Assembly: GCF_000330705.1 (NCBI RefSeq)
Contig: NZ_ANAM01000008.1
Coordinates: forward strand, 806,001-870,000
Reading direction: 5' to 3'
DNA: 64,000 bases
Origin: Salinicoccus carnicancri Crm
GTDB lineage: Bacteria; Bacillota; Bacilli; Staphylococcales; Salinicoccaceae
Part shown: positions 16,888 through 24,719 of the stretch, piece by piece
Position numbering within the stretch: position 1 is the stretch's first letter
How the letters are laid out: each line of letters begins with the position of its first letter
Translations under genes and position numbers: made by a program
The notes under the pieces: model-generated
The model's input: only the letters and a program-made list of their open reading frames with translations
What the model was told of the DNA's origin: nothing
Database searches by the model: none

Positions 16888-18387
16888 CTATTTGTCAAAT
16901 GCCTTACCCCTGATCATTTCCGCTGCAGACATTCCTGCAGTCCTTCCGAAAACGGAGCCTGACATCAGCCCTGAACCGCCTGGATAGTTGTGATAGAACA
17001 ATTCGCCGACCATTTCCCCGGCAGCATACAGCCCTTTGACCGGCTCTTCCTTGTCACCCAGGACTTCCGCTTTACTATTCACCTTTACCGCACCGAAAGT
17101 AAATGTGATACCGCATGTTACCGGATAAGCATAGTAAGGCGGCCGATCGAAAGTCAATGCCCAGTTCGTCTTCTCCGGTGACAGGCCCCGGGTAGACTTG
17201 CCATCCTTGACACTCGGGTTGTAATCCCCCTCCTGCACGGCCCTGTTATAATCCGTGAGAGTTTGCATGAACGACTCTTTATCCACACCCATCTTCACTG
17301 CAAGCATTTCGGGTGTGTCCGCTTTGAATACTGTCGCCTCCTCAAGATCATACTCGGCTCTGAGCATCGGGCGCACCTGGCTGTCATACAACTGGAACGC
17401 TTTATGGTCCGGCTGCTTCAACGTCTCTTTACCATATTTGGCATACGTATAGTTACGGAAATCTGCACCTTCATCCACAAAACGCTTACCTTCCGTATTC
17501 ACAATCAGACCAAGCGGATAGGATGACTTCTTGTAGATATCCCCCGGCTTACTGTAATCACCGACTTTTGGAGCATTATAATCCGTCGTATGCGCATGGC
17601 ACCCGTCGTACTGTCCAGCACGCACCGCTCCAGCTTCAAGTGCCATTGCAATGCCATCGCCCGTATTGTATTCGCTGCCTCTGACCACAGCATCCTTCCA
17701 TTCATCACCGAGGTACTCCATGCGTTTTTTCTTATTTGCTTCAAACCCGCCGCAGGCCAGGATGACGGAATCTGTCTTTATAACCGTATTCCCTCCATGT
17801 TTACGGCCGATGTGTATGGCGGAAATTTTACCGTCTGTCTTCTCAAGTTTTACCGCCGGGGATTCATACCAGATTTCCACACCGTTTTCCCTGGCTTTCT
17901 TGAGCATCGCTTCAACGAGACCGATACCTTTGTTCTCTGTCTTTACAGGCAGGCCGCCCCAGAAAATCTTTTTGCCGTCTTTTTCAAAAAACTGGTTTTC
18001 ATTCATGATGAACTTCACGCCCTGATCTTTCATCCACTCTATCGTCTCATATGATTTGGAAACAAGGTGATCCGCAAGTTCCGCTTTACTTTTCCCCTGC
18101 GTCACTTTCATCAGATCGCCATGGAAATCCTCCGTTCCATATTCAGGCATTTCAATATCATCGTCTTCAGAAAGACCATCAACGATCCGTTTGATACCCT
18201 CGAGGTCCCTGTATGCAAAACGGATTGCACCGTCTGTGAAGAACGAGTTGCCGCCGCGTTTATGTTCAGGTCCCTTCTCCACCATCAGGACGCTTGCCCC
18301 TTTTTCACTTGCTGCGACTGCAGCACTCAATGCCGCGTTCCCTGTGCCGACTACAACCGCATCAAATTGCTTTTCTGTTTCTGCCAT
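16888..18387 (-). CDS. tcuA: FAD-dependent tricarballylate dehydrogenase (TcuA-like)
   Basis: A 499-residue flavoprotein of the fumarate reductase/succinate dehydrogenase superfamily, closest by eye to TcuA/CobZ-N. The FAD fold starts DAVVVGTGNAALSAAVAAS and continues VLMVEKG and RGGNSFFTDGAIRFAY. The family block FHGDLMKVTQGKS and the C-terminal VTCGITFTFGAVKVN follow, then LYAAGEMVGELFYHNYPGGS. TcuA oxidises tricarballylate to cis-aconitate; in Salmonella it needs TcuB to reoxidise its flavin. No tcuB lies nearby here. A DASS transporter follows and a LysR gene is divergent, mirroring the tcuR-tcuABC logic. A generic fumarate-reductase-like activity remains possible. Confidence 0.8.
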   Translation of the reverse strand: MAETEKQFDAVVVGTGNAALSAAVAASEKGASVLMVEKGPEHKRGGNSFFTDGAIRFAYRDLEGIKRIVDGLSEDDDIEMPEYGTEDFHGDLMKVTQGKSKAELADHLVSKSYETIEWMKDQGVKFIMNENQFFEKDGKKIFWGGLPVKTENKGIGLVEAMLKKARENGVEIWYESPAVKLEKTDGKISAIHIGRKHGGNTVIKTDSVILACGGFEANKKKRMEYLGDEWKDAVVRGSEYNTGDGIAMALEAGAVRAGQYDGCHAHTTDYNAPKVGDYSKPGDIYKKSSYPLGLIVNTEGKRFVDEGADFRNYTYAKYGKETLKQPDHKAFQLYDSQVRPMLRAEYDLEEATVFKADTPEMLAVKMGVDKESFMQTLTDYNRAVQEGDYNPSVKDGKSTRGLSPEKTNWALTFDRPPYYAYPVTCGITFTFGAVKVNSKAEVLGDKEEPVKGLYAAGEMVGELFYHNYPGGSGLMSGSVFGRTAGMSAAEMIRGKAFDK

Positions 18388-18411
18388 CCTTCATCCCTCT
18401 TTTATAAATAT

Positions 18412-18424
18412 TCTTGAGTCAAGA
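18412..18424. promoter_or_regulatory. LysR-type operator candidate between tcuA and its regulator
   Basis: TCTTGA-G-TCAAGA is a perfect 13-bp palindrome and fits the T-N11-A rule for LysR boxes. It lies about 25 bp before the tcuA-like start, in the divergent intergenic region. Confidence 0.55.
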
Positions 18425-18503
18425 TTAGAAGAATGCTTGACATAAGTAAAATATATACATTCAATGGTTATAGATAGAATAATTCAATGTCAGGGTGATG
18501 ATT

Positions 18504-19364
18504 ATGAATGAAAAGGACTGGCAGCTGCTCACACTCCTCTACGAGGAAAGAAATATCACAAAAACCGCGAAGAAACTCTACCTCTCCCAGCCTTCGCTCA
18601 CATACAGGCTTAAACAGCTTGAACAAGAATTCGGCATTTCTCTGATGCACCGTGGAAACAGAGGGATAACTTTCACCAGTGAGGGGGAATACCTGGTCAG
18701 GTACGCTGAAAAAATGCTCAAGGAACTGAAAAACACTGAAGACGCACTTTCAAACATGAACAGGGAAGTAAGCGGGACTCTTAGGCTCGGTTCTTCCAGC
18801 AACTTCGCACATTATGAGCTGCCGGACATACTGGAAGGATTCATCAGCCGGTATCCGGGCGTCGATCTTCAGCTCAAAACCGGCTGGAGTTCAGATATCA
18901 TCAGTCACCTGCAGGATGAATCCATCCACGCAGCATTCCTCCGCGGTGATGTCAGATGGAAAGGCAAAAAGATACTGATCGCAAGAGAACACATGAGCGT
19001 CGTTTCAAAAGAGGAGATAACGCTTGAAGAGCTGCCCCGCCTGAACTATATAAAATACCAGACAGACCCGCTCCTGAAAAACACATTTGATGACTGGTGG
19101 CTGAAAAACTTCGACAGGCCCGCTCATACATCCATGGAGGTGGACCGCATAGAAACATGCAAAGAGATGGTCAAAAGAGGCCTCGGGTATTCTTTGATGC
19201 CGAACATCAGCATCCAGGATGAGGATGATCTTTATACTCTGGATATGAAAGCGGACGGCAGAAACATCGTCCGCAACTCCTGGTTCCTGTATAAAGAAGA
19301 GACGTTGGACCTGAGAATAGTCAGCAGTCTGATGCAGTTCGTCAAAGAATATTACAGTATTTGA
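18504..19364 (+). CDS. LysR-family transcriptional regulator, divergent from the tcuA-like gene
   Basis: A 286-residue LysR protein. The N-terminal winged helix reads MNEKDWQLLTLLYEERNITK, then AKKLYLSQPSLTYRLKQLEQ, the standard recognition helix. The effector domain (about 90-285) contains LRLGSSSNFAHYELPDIL. Start ATG 18504 has AGGGTGAT upstream; two in-frame starts just before it lack spacing. It is transcribed away from the tcuA-DASS pair over a 116-bp gap containing a T-N11-A palindrome. This suggests it activates that pair, as TcuR does in Salmonella. Ligand assignment is inference. Confidence 0.85.
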   Translation: MNEKDWQLLTLLYEERNITKTAKKLYLSQPSLTYRLKQLEQEFGISLMHRGNRGITFTSEGEYLVRYAEKMLKELKNTEDALSNMNREVSGTLRLGSSSNFAHYELPDILEGFISRYPGVDLQLKTGWSSDIISHLQDESIHAAFLRGDVRWKGKKILIAREHMSVVSKEEITLEELPRLNYIKYQTDPLLKNTFDDWWLKNFDRPAHTSMEVDRIETCKEMVKRGLGYSLMPNISIQDEDDLYTLDMKADGRNIVRNSWFLYKEETLDLRIVSSLMQFVKEYYSI

Positions 19365-19386
19365 AAGGACTCACCCGAATATCAAC

Positions 19387-19415
19387 AGAGACAGCATCCA
19401 ATGGATGCTGTCTCT
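19387..19415. terminator. Bidirectional terminator after the LysR gene
   Basis: AGAGACAGCATCC-AAT-GGATGCTGTCTCT is a 13-bp perfect stem with a 3-base loop between converging genes. Confidence 0.75.
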
Positions 19416-19426
19416 GGTTTCATCTT

Positions 19427-20233
19427 TCAATTCATTTTTGCCGCTTCCGGCCTGTGGAGCGCATTGGTCACCTCTCCATGCTCACTTGCATGGGGACGGT
19501 CATCACCGTCTTCATATTCGTAGTCAAGCATGAGGTTGCGGTTCAGTGCCAGTTTTGTAAATGTCGGCCGCAGCAGATCGAACAGTTCGAATCTGCCGCT
19601 CAGGTGTGGAAATCTTTCCTGATAGGCAAGGATTTCATCCCTTACCATCTGCCAGAAGCCACTCTCAGGAAATCCTTCGTAATCTTCGAGTATATCCGCC
19701 AGGTAACGGAAATGACAGATGAAAAGCCCTGTAAGTATGAACTGGGTCAGCCCTTCAGGCGCTTCGGTACGCAGGACTGCTTTAAGATTGTCCGAGAGTC
19801 CGTCCAGTTCCGGCAGCGGCCGGTCACTTATATTGACATCATCCACAAAGTCTTTCATGATTATACGCTTCGGAATCAAATCTTTCAGTACGAGCACCGT
19901 ATTCTGTCCGTGCGGAGAGAACACAGTGCCATACTGGTACATGAAATGCACCAGTGGAGGCAACAGGGCATGCATCAGCCTTTTCACCCACTCCTCTGCC
20001 GTCAGCCCTGATTTCTCAATCAGTTTTGAAACAAACGGCGTATCTTCATGATCCACGTGCAGCAATAATGCCAGCGTAATCGCATGTTCCCCTGTTCCGA
20101 GCTCCCTGTATATGCTCTCCCGCCATACGACGCCCAGCAGTTCCTGATACTGGTATGGCACACCGGCAACACTGCTTGCCTTGCCGGGTTTTCCGGAATC
20201 AAAAAAAATTTTATAATGAATGTTGGCAAACAT
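19427..20233 (-). pseudogene. C-terminal remnant of an IucA/IucC-type siderophore synthetase
   Basis: These 268 codons match only the C-terminal half of an NIS synthetase (full length near 600). Recognisable blocks are ELLGVVWRESIYREL, EEWVKRLMHALLPPLVHFMYQYG, the nucleotide motif PHGQNTVLVL and IIMKDFVDDVNIS. The N-terminal domain with the other ATP-binding motif is absent, and sequence before 20233 is non-coding. No other siderophore genes are in the window. The frame is intact and starts after GGGAGGTG, but that site is buried in a hairpin. I read it as a decayed fragment; a retained short protein is possible. Confidence 0.75.
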
Positions 20234-20235
20234 AA

Positions 20236-20269
20236 AAAAGACACCTCCCTTTTACAGAAGATGTCTTTT
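20236..20269 (-). other. Hairpin sequestering the ribosome site of the synthetase remnant
   Basis: On the minus strand AAAAGACATCT (20259-20269) pairs with AGGTGTCTTTT (20236-20246), with one G-U, followed by a T-run and the ATG. The 3' arm contains GGAGGTG, so the structure could act as a terminator or hide the ribosome site. Confidence 0.55.
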
Positions 20270-20324
20270 CAAATCATTTCTTACATTTACCTTTTTCACC
20301 AATGAAACCCCGGCGGCCTGACGA

Positions 20325-20504
20325 TCATACCGCACTGAATATGCTGCGTATCGCCCTGAATATCAGACCCGCTGTCCCAAGGAATGCTTCAAACATGACT
20401 GAGTACCAGGCATCCTTTTTCCATGTATCCCGCTCCGCCGGCAGTTTTTCCGCTTCACTGTCCAGTTCGTTCCGCGTAATATTCCATTCAGCATCTCGTT
20501 GCAT
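20325..20504 (-). CDS. Small hypothetical protein, 59 residues
   Basis: The frame starts ATG at 20504, 7 bp after a very good AGGAGGCG site, and ends TGA at 20325. The product begins MQRDAEWNITRNELDSEAEK and ends in an amphipathic or hydrophobic stretch (FEAFLGTAGLIFRAIRSIF). The N-terminal half is highly charged. I do not recognise the family. The strong ribosome site, sensible codon use and position between ptsG and the synthetase remnant on the same strand support a real gene. It may be a small membrane-associated protein; no function is proposed. Confidence 0.6.
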   Translation of the reverse strand: MQRDAEWNITRNELDSEAEKLPAERDTWKKDAWYSVMFEAFLGTAGLIFRAIRSIFSAV

Positions 20505-20728
20505 GACATCGCCTCCTGTAAGAATATCCTATCTCAGTCATCTATACCCTGATTTTCTTGAATTAGTGTCATTTCATTGATGTTTCCCAAGAAGTTCGAC
20601 AGTCGCTGCATCCCCTTTTCATAAAAACAGATGTTTACACTTCCCATTTTAGACCGGACTTTAAAGTGTTACAACAAATGACAAAACACATCCGGATGCG
20701 ATATCGATCCGGATGTGTCCCCATAAAC

Positions 20729-22762
20729 TTATTTAACATTGATTACTACATCATCATTTGAAACAGTACCGTTTTCTCTTGCTGCGATTTCAGTGCCTGC
20801 CGGTCCTGTGATGATGATTGGTGTGATGTCGCTCTTGGCATTTTCCCTGATATATTCAAGGTCCACTTCCATCAGAACGTCACCTTTTTTAATCTTGTCT
20901 CCTGCTGCAACCTTCAGATCGAAACCTTCGCCCTTAAGGTTCACCGTATCGAGTCCGAAGTGAATGAGGAGTTCCAATCCGCCTTCATTTACAAGGCCCA
21001 GGGCGTGTTTTGTCGGGAAGTCTGTGACGACTTCACCGTCAAACGGCGCTTTTACGGTACCGTTTATCGGTTTGATCGCTATTCCGTCGCCCATCATCTT
21101 CTCGCTGAATACCTGATCCGGCACTTCAGATAGGCCGACCGCTTCGCCATCGATCGGGGAGTAGACATCTTTATGTTCGTCTGTCTGAATCTCTGTTGCC
21201 GCTTCGCTTACACTCTCTTCATCTTCAGTCACCGTCGTCTCTTCAGGCGAAGTGATCTCGCCGTCCATGATCTGCTGCATATCATTCTTGATCTGATCGG
21301 ATTTAGGACCGAAGATTGCCTGCATGTTGTTGCCGACCTTCATCACACCGGAGGCCCCGAGTGCTTTCAGTTCCGCTTCATTGACAGAACCTGTATCTGC
21401 AACTTCCACACGGAGGCGTGTGATGCATGCATCAAGATGTTTGATATTTTCCTTACCGCCCATTGCTGTAAGGACATTGAAAGGAAGCTCCTGTACATTG
21501 GAGGCCGTTGCTGTTCTCTCCTCGTCTTCACGTCCAGGTGTTTTCAGATTCATCACTTTGATCAGAACACGGAATAGGACATAGTAGACAACCGCATAGA
21601 CCGCACCGACTATGATGACCCACCACCATTCGGTTCTGTTCTGCAGAATACCAAAGAGGAAGAAGTCTATGAATCCCCCTGAGAATGTATAACCAAGGTT
21701 AAGGTCCAACAGGTACAGTATCAGGAAGCTGAGTCCGTCGAGTAATGCGTGAACGACATAAAGTATCGGCGCTACGAACAGGAATGAGAACTCGAGCGGT
21801 TCTGTAATACCTGTCAGGAAACTTGTCAGTGCGCCGGAAGCCATGATACCTGCAACATATTTCTTATGCTGTGGTTTGGCTGCATGGTACATCGCAAGAG
21901 CTGCCGCAGGCAGACCGAACATCATCACCGGGAATTCACCCTGCATGAAGTTACCCGCCGTCAGTTCCACTCCATCACGTATCTGCGCAAAGAATATGTT
22001 CAGATCACCGCGAACTATGTTGCCGGCAGCGTCTGTATATGTGCCGAACTCGAACCAGAACGGTGCGTGGAAAATATGGTGTAGACCGAACGGGATGAGC
22101 AGTCGTTTGATCATACCGAATGCGAATACGCCAATAGCCGTATTTTCTTCCATCAGCCATAATGAAACCTCGTTAAGGCCTGTCTGGATCGGCGGCCAAA
22201 CAATGTACATGCCGAGACCAATCAGGAATGAAAATACTGCAGTAACAATTGGAACAAAACGTTTGCCGGCGAAGAATCCCAAAAATGCCGGCAGATTGAT
22301 GTTGTAATACTTGTTATACGCCCAGGCGGAGATGACACCGATGATAATACCGCCGAACACCCCGGTCTGGATTGTCGGCACGCCGAGCACTGTGGCGAAC
22401 GCCGGATCATCAGCAGCCATTTCAGGTGTCACACCTGCCACCTGACCCATCGTCACATTCATGATCATGTAACCGACGAATGCCGCAATTGCTGCAACAC
22501 CGTCACCTTTGGCAAGGCCTACGGCCACACCAAGAGCAAACAACAGTGCCAGGTTGTCAAAGACGACGCCACCCGCTGCCTGAAGCATATCGGACAAGGC
22601 TACAAGCCATCCCGCTTCAAGGAAAGGCAGCCAGTCTATCATCGCTTCTGTCTGCATTGCCGCACCGATACCGAGCATCAGACCGGCAGCAGGCAGTATC
22701 GCGACCGGCAGCATGAGCGCCTTACCGATGCGCTGAAGCTGGCCAAAAAGCTTCTTGAACAT
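20729..22762 (-). CDS. ptsG: PTS glucose-type transporter, EIICBA
   Basis: A 677-residue fused permease that imports and phosphorylates glucose. EIIC (1 to about 400) starts [20 protein letters not shown] and contains [11 protein letters not shown] and [12 protein letters not shown] (about 425-500) has the phosphocysteine in [16 protein letters not shown] (about 525-677) has the phosphohistidine in [18 protein letters not shown]. Domain order and length fit GlcA/PtsG of Bacillales. The leader from the glcT stop contains a large RAT/terminator hairpin (22810-22862), so expression is controlled by GlcT antitermination. The ribosome site is AGGGGGAAT before the ATG. Confidence 0.93.
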   Translation of the reverse strand: MFKKLFGQLQRIGKALMLPVAILPAAGLMLGIGAAMQTEAMIDWLPFLEAGWLVALSDMLQAAGGVVFDNLALLFALGVAVGLAKGDGVAAIAAFVGYMIMNVTMGQVAGVTPEMAADDPAFATVLGVPTIQTGVFGGIIIGVISAWAYNKYYNINLPAFLGFFAGKRFVPIVTAVFSFLIGLGMYIVWPPIQTGLNEVSLWLMEENTAIGVFAFGMIKRLLIPFGLHHIFHAPFWFEFGTYTDAAGNIVRGDLNIFFAQIRDGVELTAGNFMQGEFPVMMFGLPAAALAMYHAAKPQHKKYVAGIMASGALTSFLTGITEPLEFSFLFVAPILYVVHALLDGLSFLILYLLDLNLGYTFSGGFIDFFLFGILQNRTEWWWVIIVGAVYAVVYYVLFRVLIKVMNLKTPGREDEERTATASNVQELPFNVLTAMGGKENIKHLDACITRLRVEVADTGSVNEAELKALGASGVMKVGNNMQAIFGPKSDQIKNDMQQIMDGEITSPEETTVTEDEESVSEAATEIQTDEHKDVYSPIDGEAVGLSEVPDQVFSEKMMGDGIAIKPINGTVKAPFDGEVVTDFPTKHALGLVNEGGLELLIHFGLDTVNLKGEGFDLKVAAGDKIKKGDVLMEVDLEYIRENAKSDITPIIITGPAGTEIAARENGTVSNDDVVINVK

Positions 22763-22809
22763 AATAAATTCCCCCTGAAAATTTAATATTTACAGAATCA
22801 ACAGAAAAA

Positions 22810-22862
22810 GGGCATAAGTATACAGGTATAGTTAAATAAACTATTCCTATAAACTTATGCCC
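22810..22862 (-). promoter_or_regulatory. RAT/terminator element of the ptsG leader
   Basis: A long minus-strand hairpin (outer arms GGGCATAAGT and ACTTATGCCC, imperfect inner arms TATAGGAATAGTT / AACTATACCTGTA) ends in T5, 48 bases before ptsG. This is the arrangement of GlcT-dependent antitermination, in which GlcT stabilises an overlapping RNA structure and prevents the terminator. Confidence 0.8.
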
Positions 22863-22876
22863 TTCCGGTAACACGT

Positions 22877-23722
22877 CTATTTAGAATAATGCTCGAAATG
22901 TTGTATATGCATTGTCAAATAAACAACTTCAGATTCGTAGACTTTCCTCTGAAGTTTGTTCTGTATCATCTTAACTATTTTCACTGCTATATTATAGCAC
23001 ACCGGATATTGCGCTTTCAACAGCGAGTCAAAATGTTCCTGTGTCGGCACACTCTCACCGTTCATCACACGCTGCACGCAAAAGCTGATATGGCGGACAA
23101 ACCGGTCATACTGGATGGAACTCTGGTCCACTTTAGTATCCAGTCCGTACTCGATCATCGTAATGGCCTGGTGCACGACTTCGGACAACATGTTCATGTC
23201 CCTGACGGAACGGTTATAGATTGATGAATGCACATGCAATGCGATGAAACCCACTTCAGCCTCAGGCAGGCGGATGCCATATTTGCGGTTGAACATTTCC
23301 ACAACCGCCTCAGCTATTTTGTATTCCTTCGGATAGAGCGCCTTCGTTTCATTGACGAACGGATTGGAAATCTCCATCCCCTCCTCCATCCGCTTCATCG
23401 CAAACAGCAGGTGATCTGTCAGAGAAAGGAGTATGCGGTTATTGATCTTTTCGCTCGTCATGTCATCGATGAGTTCGATAGCTTCGAGGGTCGACTGGAA
23501 CAGCGTTTCATCCGCCATTGTAAGGAGTGTCTGGTACCTGCTCGTGTCCTGCTGCCCTTCAAGTTTATATACTTTTTCAGCCTGGTCTATCTCAAGGGTA
23601 TCCCCGGCCTTTTTCTTGAAGCCGATGCCGCGGCCGATGAGGACCACTTCCTCAAATTCATCTGTGCCTATGACTACATTGTTGTTTAATGCTTTTTCTA
23701 CAGTGACCACTATATATCCCAC
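22877..23722 (-). CDS. glcT: BglG-family antiterminator GlcT
   Basis: A 281-residue antiterminator. The N-terminal RNA-binding CAT domain (1 to about 58) includes KALNNNVVIG and VVLIGRGIGFKKKAGD, as in GlcT/SacT. Two PTS regulation domains follow: PRD1 (about 65-170, with LSLTDHLLFAM and EVGFIALHVHSS) and PRD2 (about 175-281, with YDRFVRHISFCVQR and VVYLTMHIQHFE). The conserved histidines are phosphorylated by PTS proteins to tune activity. The start is GTG at 23722 with AGGGA upstream; the first residues match GlcT proteins. It precedes ptsG in the same direction and acts on the hairpin at 22810-22862. Confidence 0.92.
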   Translation of the reverse strand: MGYIVVTVEKALNNNVVIGTDEFEEVVLIGRGIGFKKKAGDTLEIDQAEKVYKLEGQQDTSRYQTLLTMADETLFQSTLEAIELIDDMTSEKINNRILLSLTDHLLFAMKRMEEGMEISNPFVNETKALYPKEYKIAEAVVEMFNRKYGIRLPEAEVGFIALHVHSSIYNRSVRDMNMLSEVVHQAITMIEYGLDTKVDQSSIQYDRFVRHISFCVQRVMNGESVPTQEHFDSLLKAQYPVCYNIAVKIVKMIQNKLQRKVYESEVVYLTMHIQHFEHYSK

Positions 23723-23742
23723 TTTCGTTCCCTGCTAATTTC

Positions 23743-23771
23743 AATATATAGGAGGTTCTGCCGACTTACAA
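23743..23771 (-). promoter_or_regulatory. glcT promoter
   Basis: Minus-strand TTGTAA (23766-23771), a 17-bp spacer and TATATT (23743-23748) lie 21 bp before the GTG start of glcT. Confidence 0.6.
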
Positions 23772-23817
23772 GAACATAGGATGAAAAAGAAGGTTTTTTA
23801 CAATACGTCGGCATAAA

Positions 23818-24489
23818 TTACTGATTGGAAGCGATGCCGCAGGATTCCGCAACCACTTCCACTATATGCTTCACTTCAACCGGTTCATCCACTCCATCCA
23901 AATTCGCGTCCACCGGCATCCGGGCGCACCACACAGGGTGGGAGGTCACCACCAGATCCGGCTTTGCATAATCTTCTTCATGCTTCGCTTCAATATAATC
24001 GAGGCCCGGTATCTGCTTAAGTATCTTCACCGGTTCGTCGAAGACCTCCACCATATCAGAGAGCGGGTCCGGCGACTGATATACAGCTGTCCTTCCCACT
24101 TCATGCTTGAATTCAAGCTTCGCCATCTTCATGATATCCGATATATCCCGGACCTGTTCAGTAAACCGTTTTGCACGTTCATACCAGGCAGTACCCGGAA
24201 CGAATAATTTATCATATTCTTTCAGAGAGGTGCCGGGGCCACCGATTGTATTCACAATGTAATCAAAGTCATGCTCCTCAAAAACCTTGATATTTTCCAT
24301 GGCCATTTCCAGAGTCAGGTCAAATTCCCCTGTCATATCCCTCTCCGTACTCACACCAGCCGGAAATGCCATGCTGGTCACCCGAACATTCCCCGCCTCC
24401 ATGATCCTGATCACCAGTTCATTGATCTTTGAAAACGTCGGATTTGAAACAGGATCTTCAAATAATCCCACAGAAATAGTTTGTCTCAT
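23818..24489 (-). CDS. Cysteine-depleted paralogue of the GlcF C-terminal (CCG) domain
   Basis: This 223-residue protein aligns along its whole length with the C-terminal half of GlcF encoded at 25913-27193. Over a 60-residue block beginning EHDFDYIVNTIGG I count 41 identities. The cofactor cysteines are gone: GlcF FFEGC reads LFEDP here, QTCCG reads FPAGV, IGGCG reads IGGPG, and PSCHL reads SPDPL. About 30 residues containing the second CCG motif are deleted. Only a shifted WCAR and the terminal ESCG cysteines remain. The N-terminal ferredoxin domain of GlcF is absent. It has its own promoter, cre sites and a strong GAGGAGG site, so it looks expressed rather than dead. The role is unknown: pseudo-subunit, regulator or recently inactivated duplicate. 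Confidence 0.8.
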   Translation of the reverse strand: MRQTISVGLFEDPVSNPTFSKINELVIRIMEAGNVRVTSMAFPAGVSTERDMTGEFDLTLEMAMENIKVFEEHDFDYIVNTIGGPGTSLKEYDKLFVPGTAWYERAKRFTEQVRDISDIMKMAKLEFKHEVGRTAVYQSPDPLSDMVEVFDEPVKILKQIPGLDYIEAKHEEDYAKPDLVVTSHPVWCARMPVDANLDGVDEPVEVKHIVEVVAESCGIASNQ

Positions 24490-24508
24490 ACAATCCTCCT
24501 CTTCATGA

Positions 24509-24522
24509 TGAATGCGTTTACA
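24509..24522 (-). promoter_or_regulatory. Second cre-like site in the leader of the GlcF paralogue
   Basis: TGAATGCGTTTACA differs from the cre consensus at one position and lies between the promoter and the gene. Confidence 0.45.
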
Positions 24523-24577
24523 TTCACGAGTGGAATTCTCCCTTACAGGAGACTTCCAGGAATGTAAACCATCATTT

Positions 24578-24591
24578 TGTATACGCTTACA
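24578..24591 (-). promoter_or_regulatory. cre candidate at the start point of the GlcF paralogue
   Basis: TGTATACGCTTACA abuts the -10 box and covers the expected transcription start. It fits the relaxed cre consensus completely and the strict one at 13 of 14 positions. Confidence 0.6.
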
Positions 24592-24620
24592 TTATACCCT
24601 GTAAAATGGTTAAATATCAA
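24591..24620 (-). promoter_or_regulatory. Promoter of the GlcF paralogue
   Basis: Minus-strand TTGATA (24615-24620), an 18-bp spacer and a perfect TATAAT (24591-24596). The leader from here to the gene is about 100 bases. Confidence 0.7.
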
Positions 24621-24680
24621 ACTATTTTAAGTGAAATTTCGAACATTTTATGACAAAAGGAAATATTTTTATGCACTGAT

Positions 24681-24712
24681 AAAAAAACGGAAGATGAGAT
24701 CGTCATCTTCCG
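24681..24712 (-). terminator. Terminator of the TAXI-TRAP / oxidase operon
   Basis: CGGAAGATGA pairs with TCATCTTCCG, followed on the minus strand by T7. It lies 8 bases beyond the lhgO stop and separates the operon from the GlcF paralogue. Confidence 0.85.
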
Positions 24713-24719
24713 CGGAAAG

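Noticed and set aside
19427-20233. Intact siderophore biosynthesis gene
   Set aside because: The N-terminal half with essential ATP-binding motifs is missing, and no other siderophore genes are in the window.
23759-23813. Inverted repeat TGCCGAC...GTCGGCA between the GlcF paralogue and glcT
   Set aside because: The 7-bp arms are 41 bases apart and one lies within the glcT promoter spacer; too weak to call a terminator or operator.
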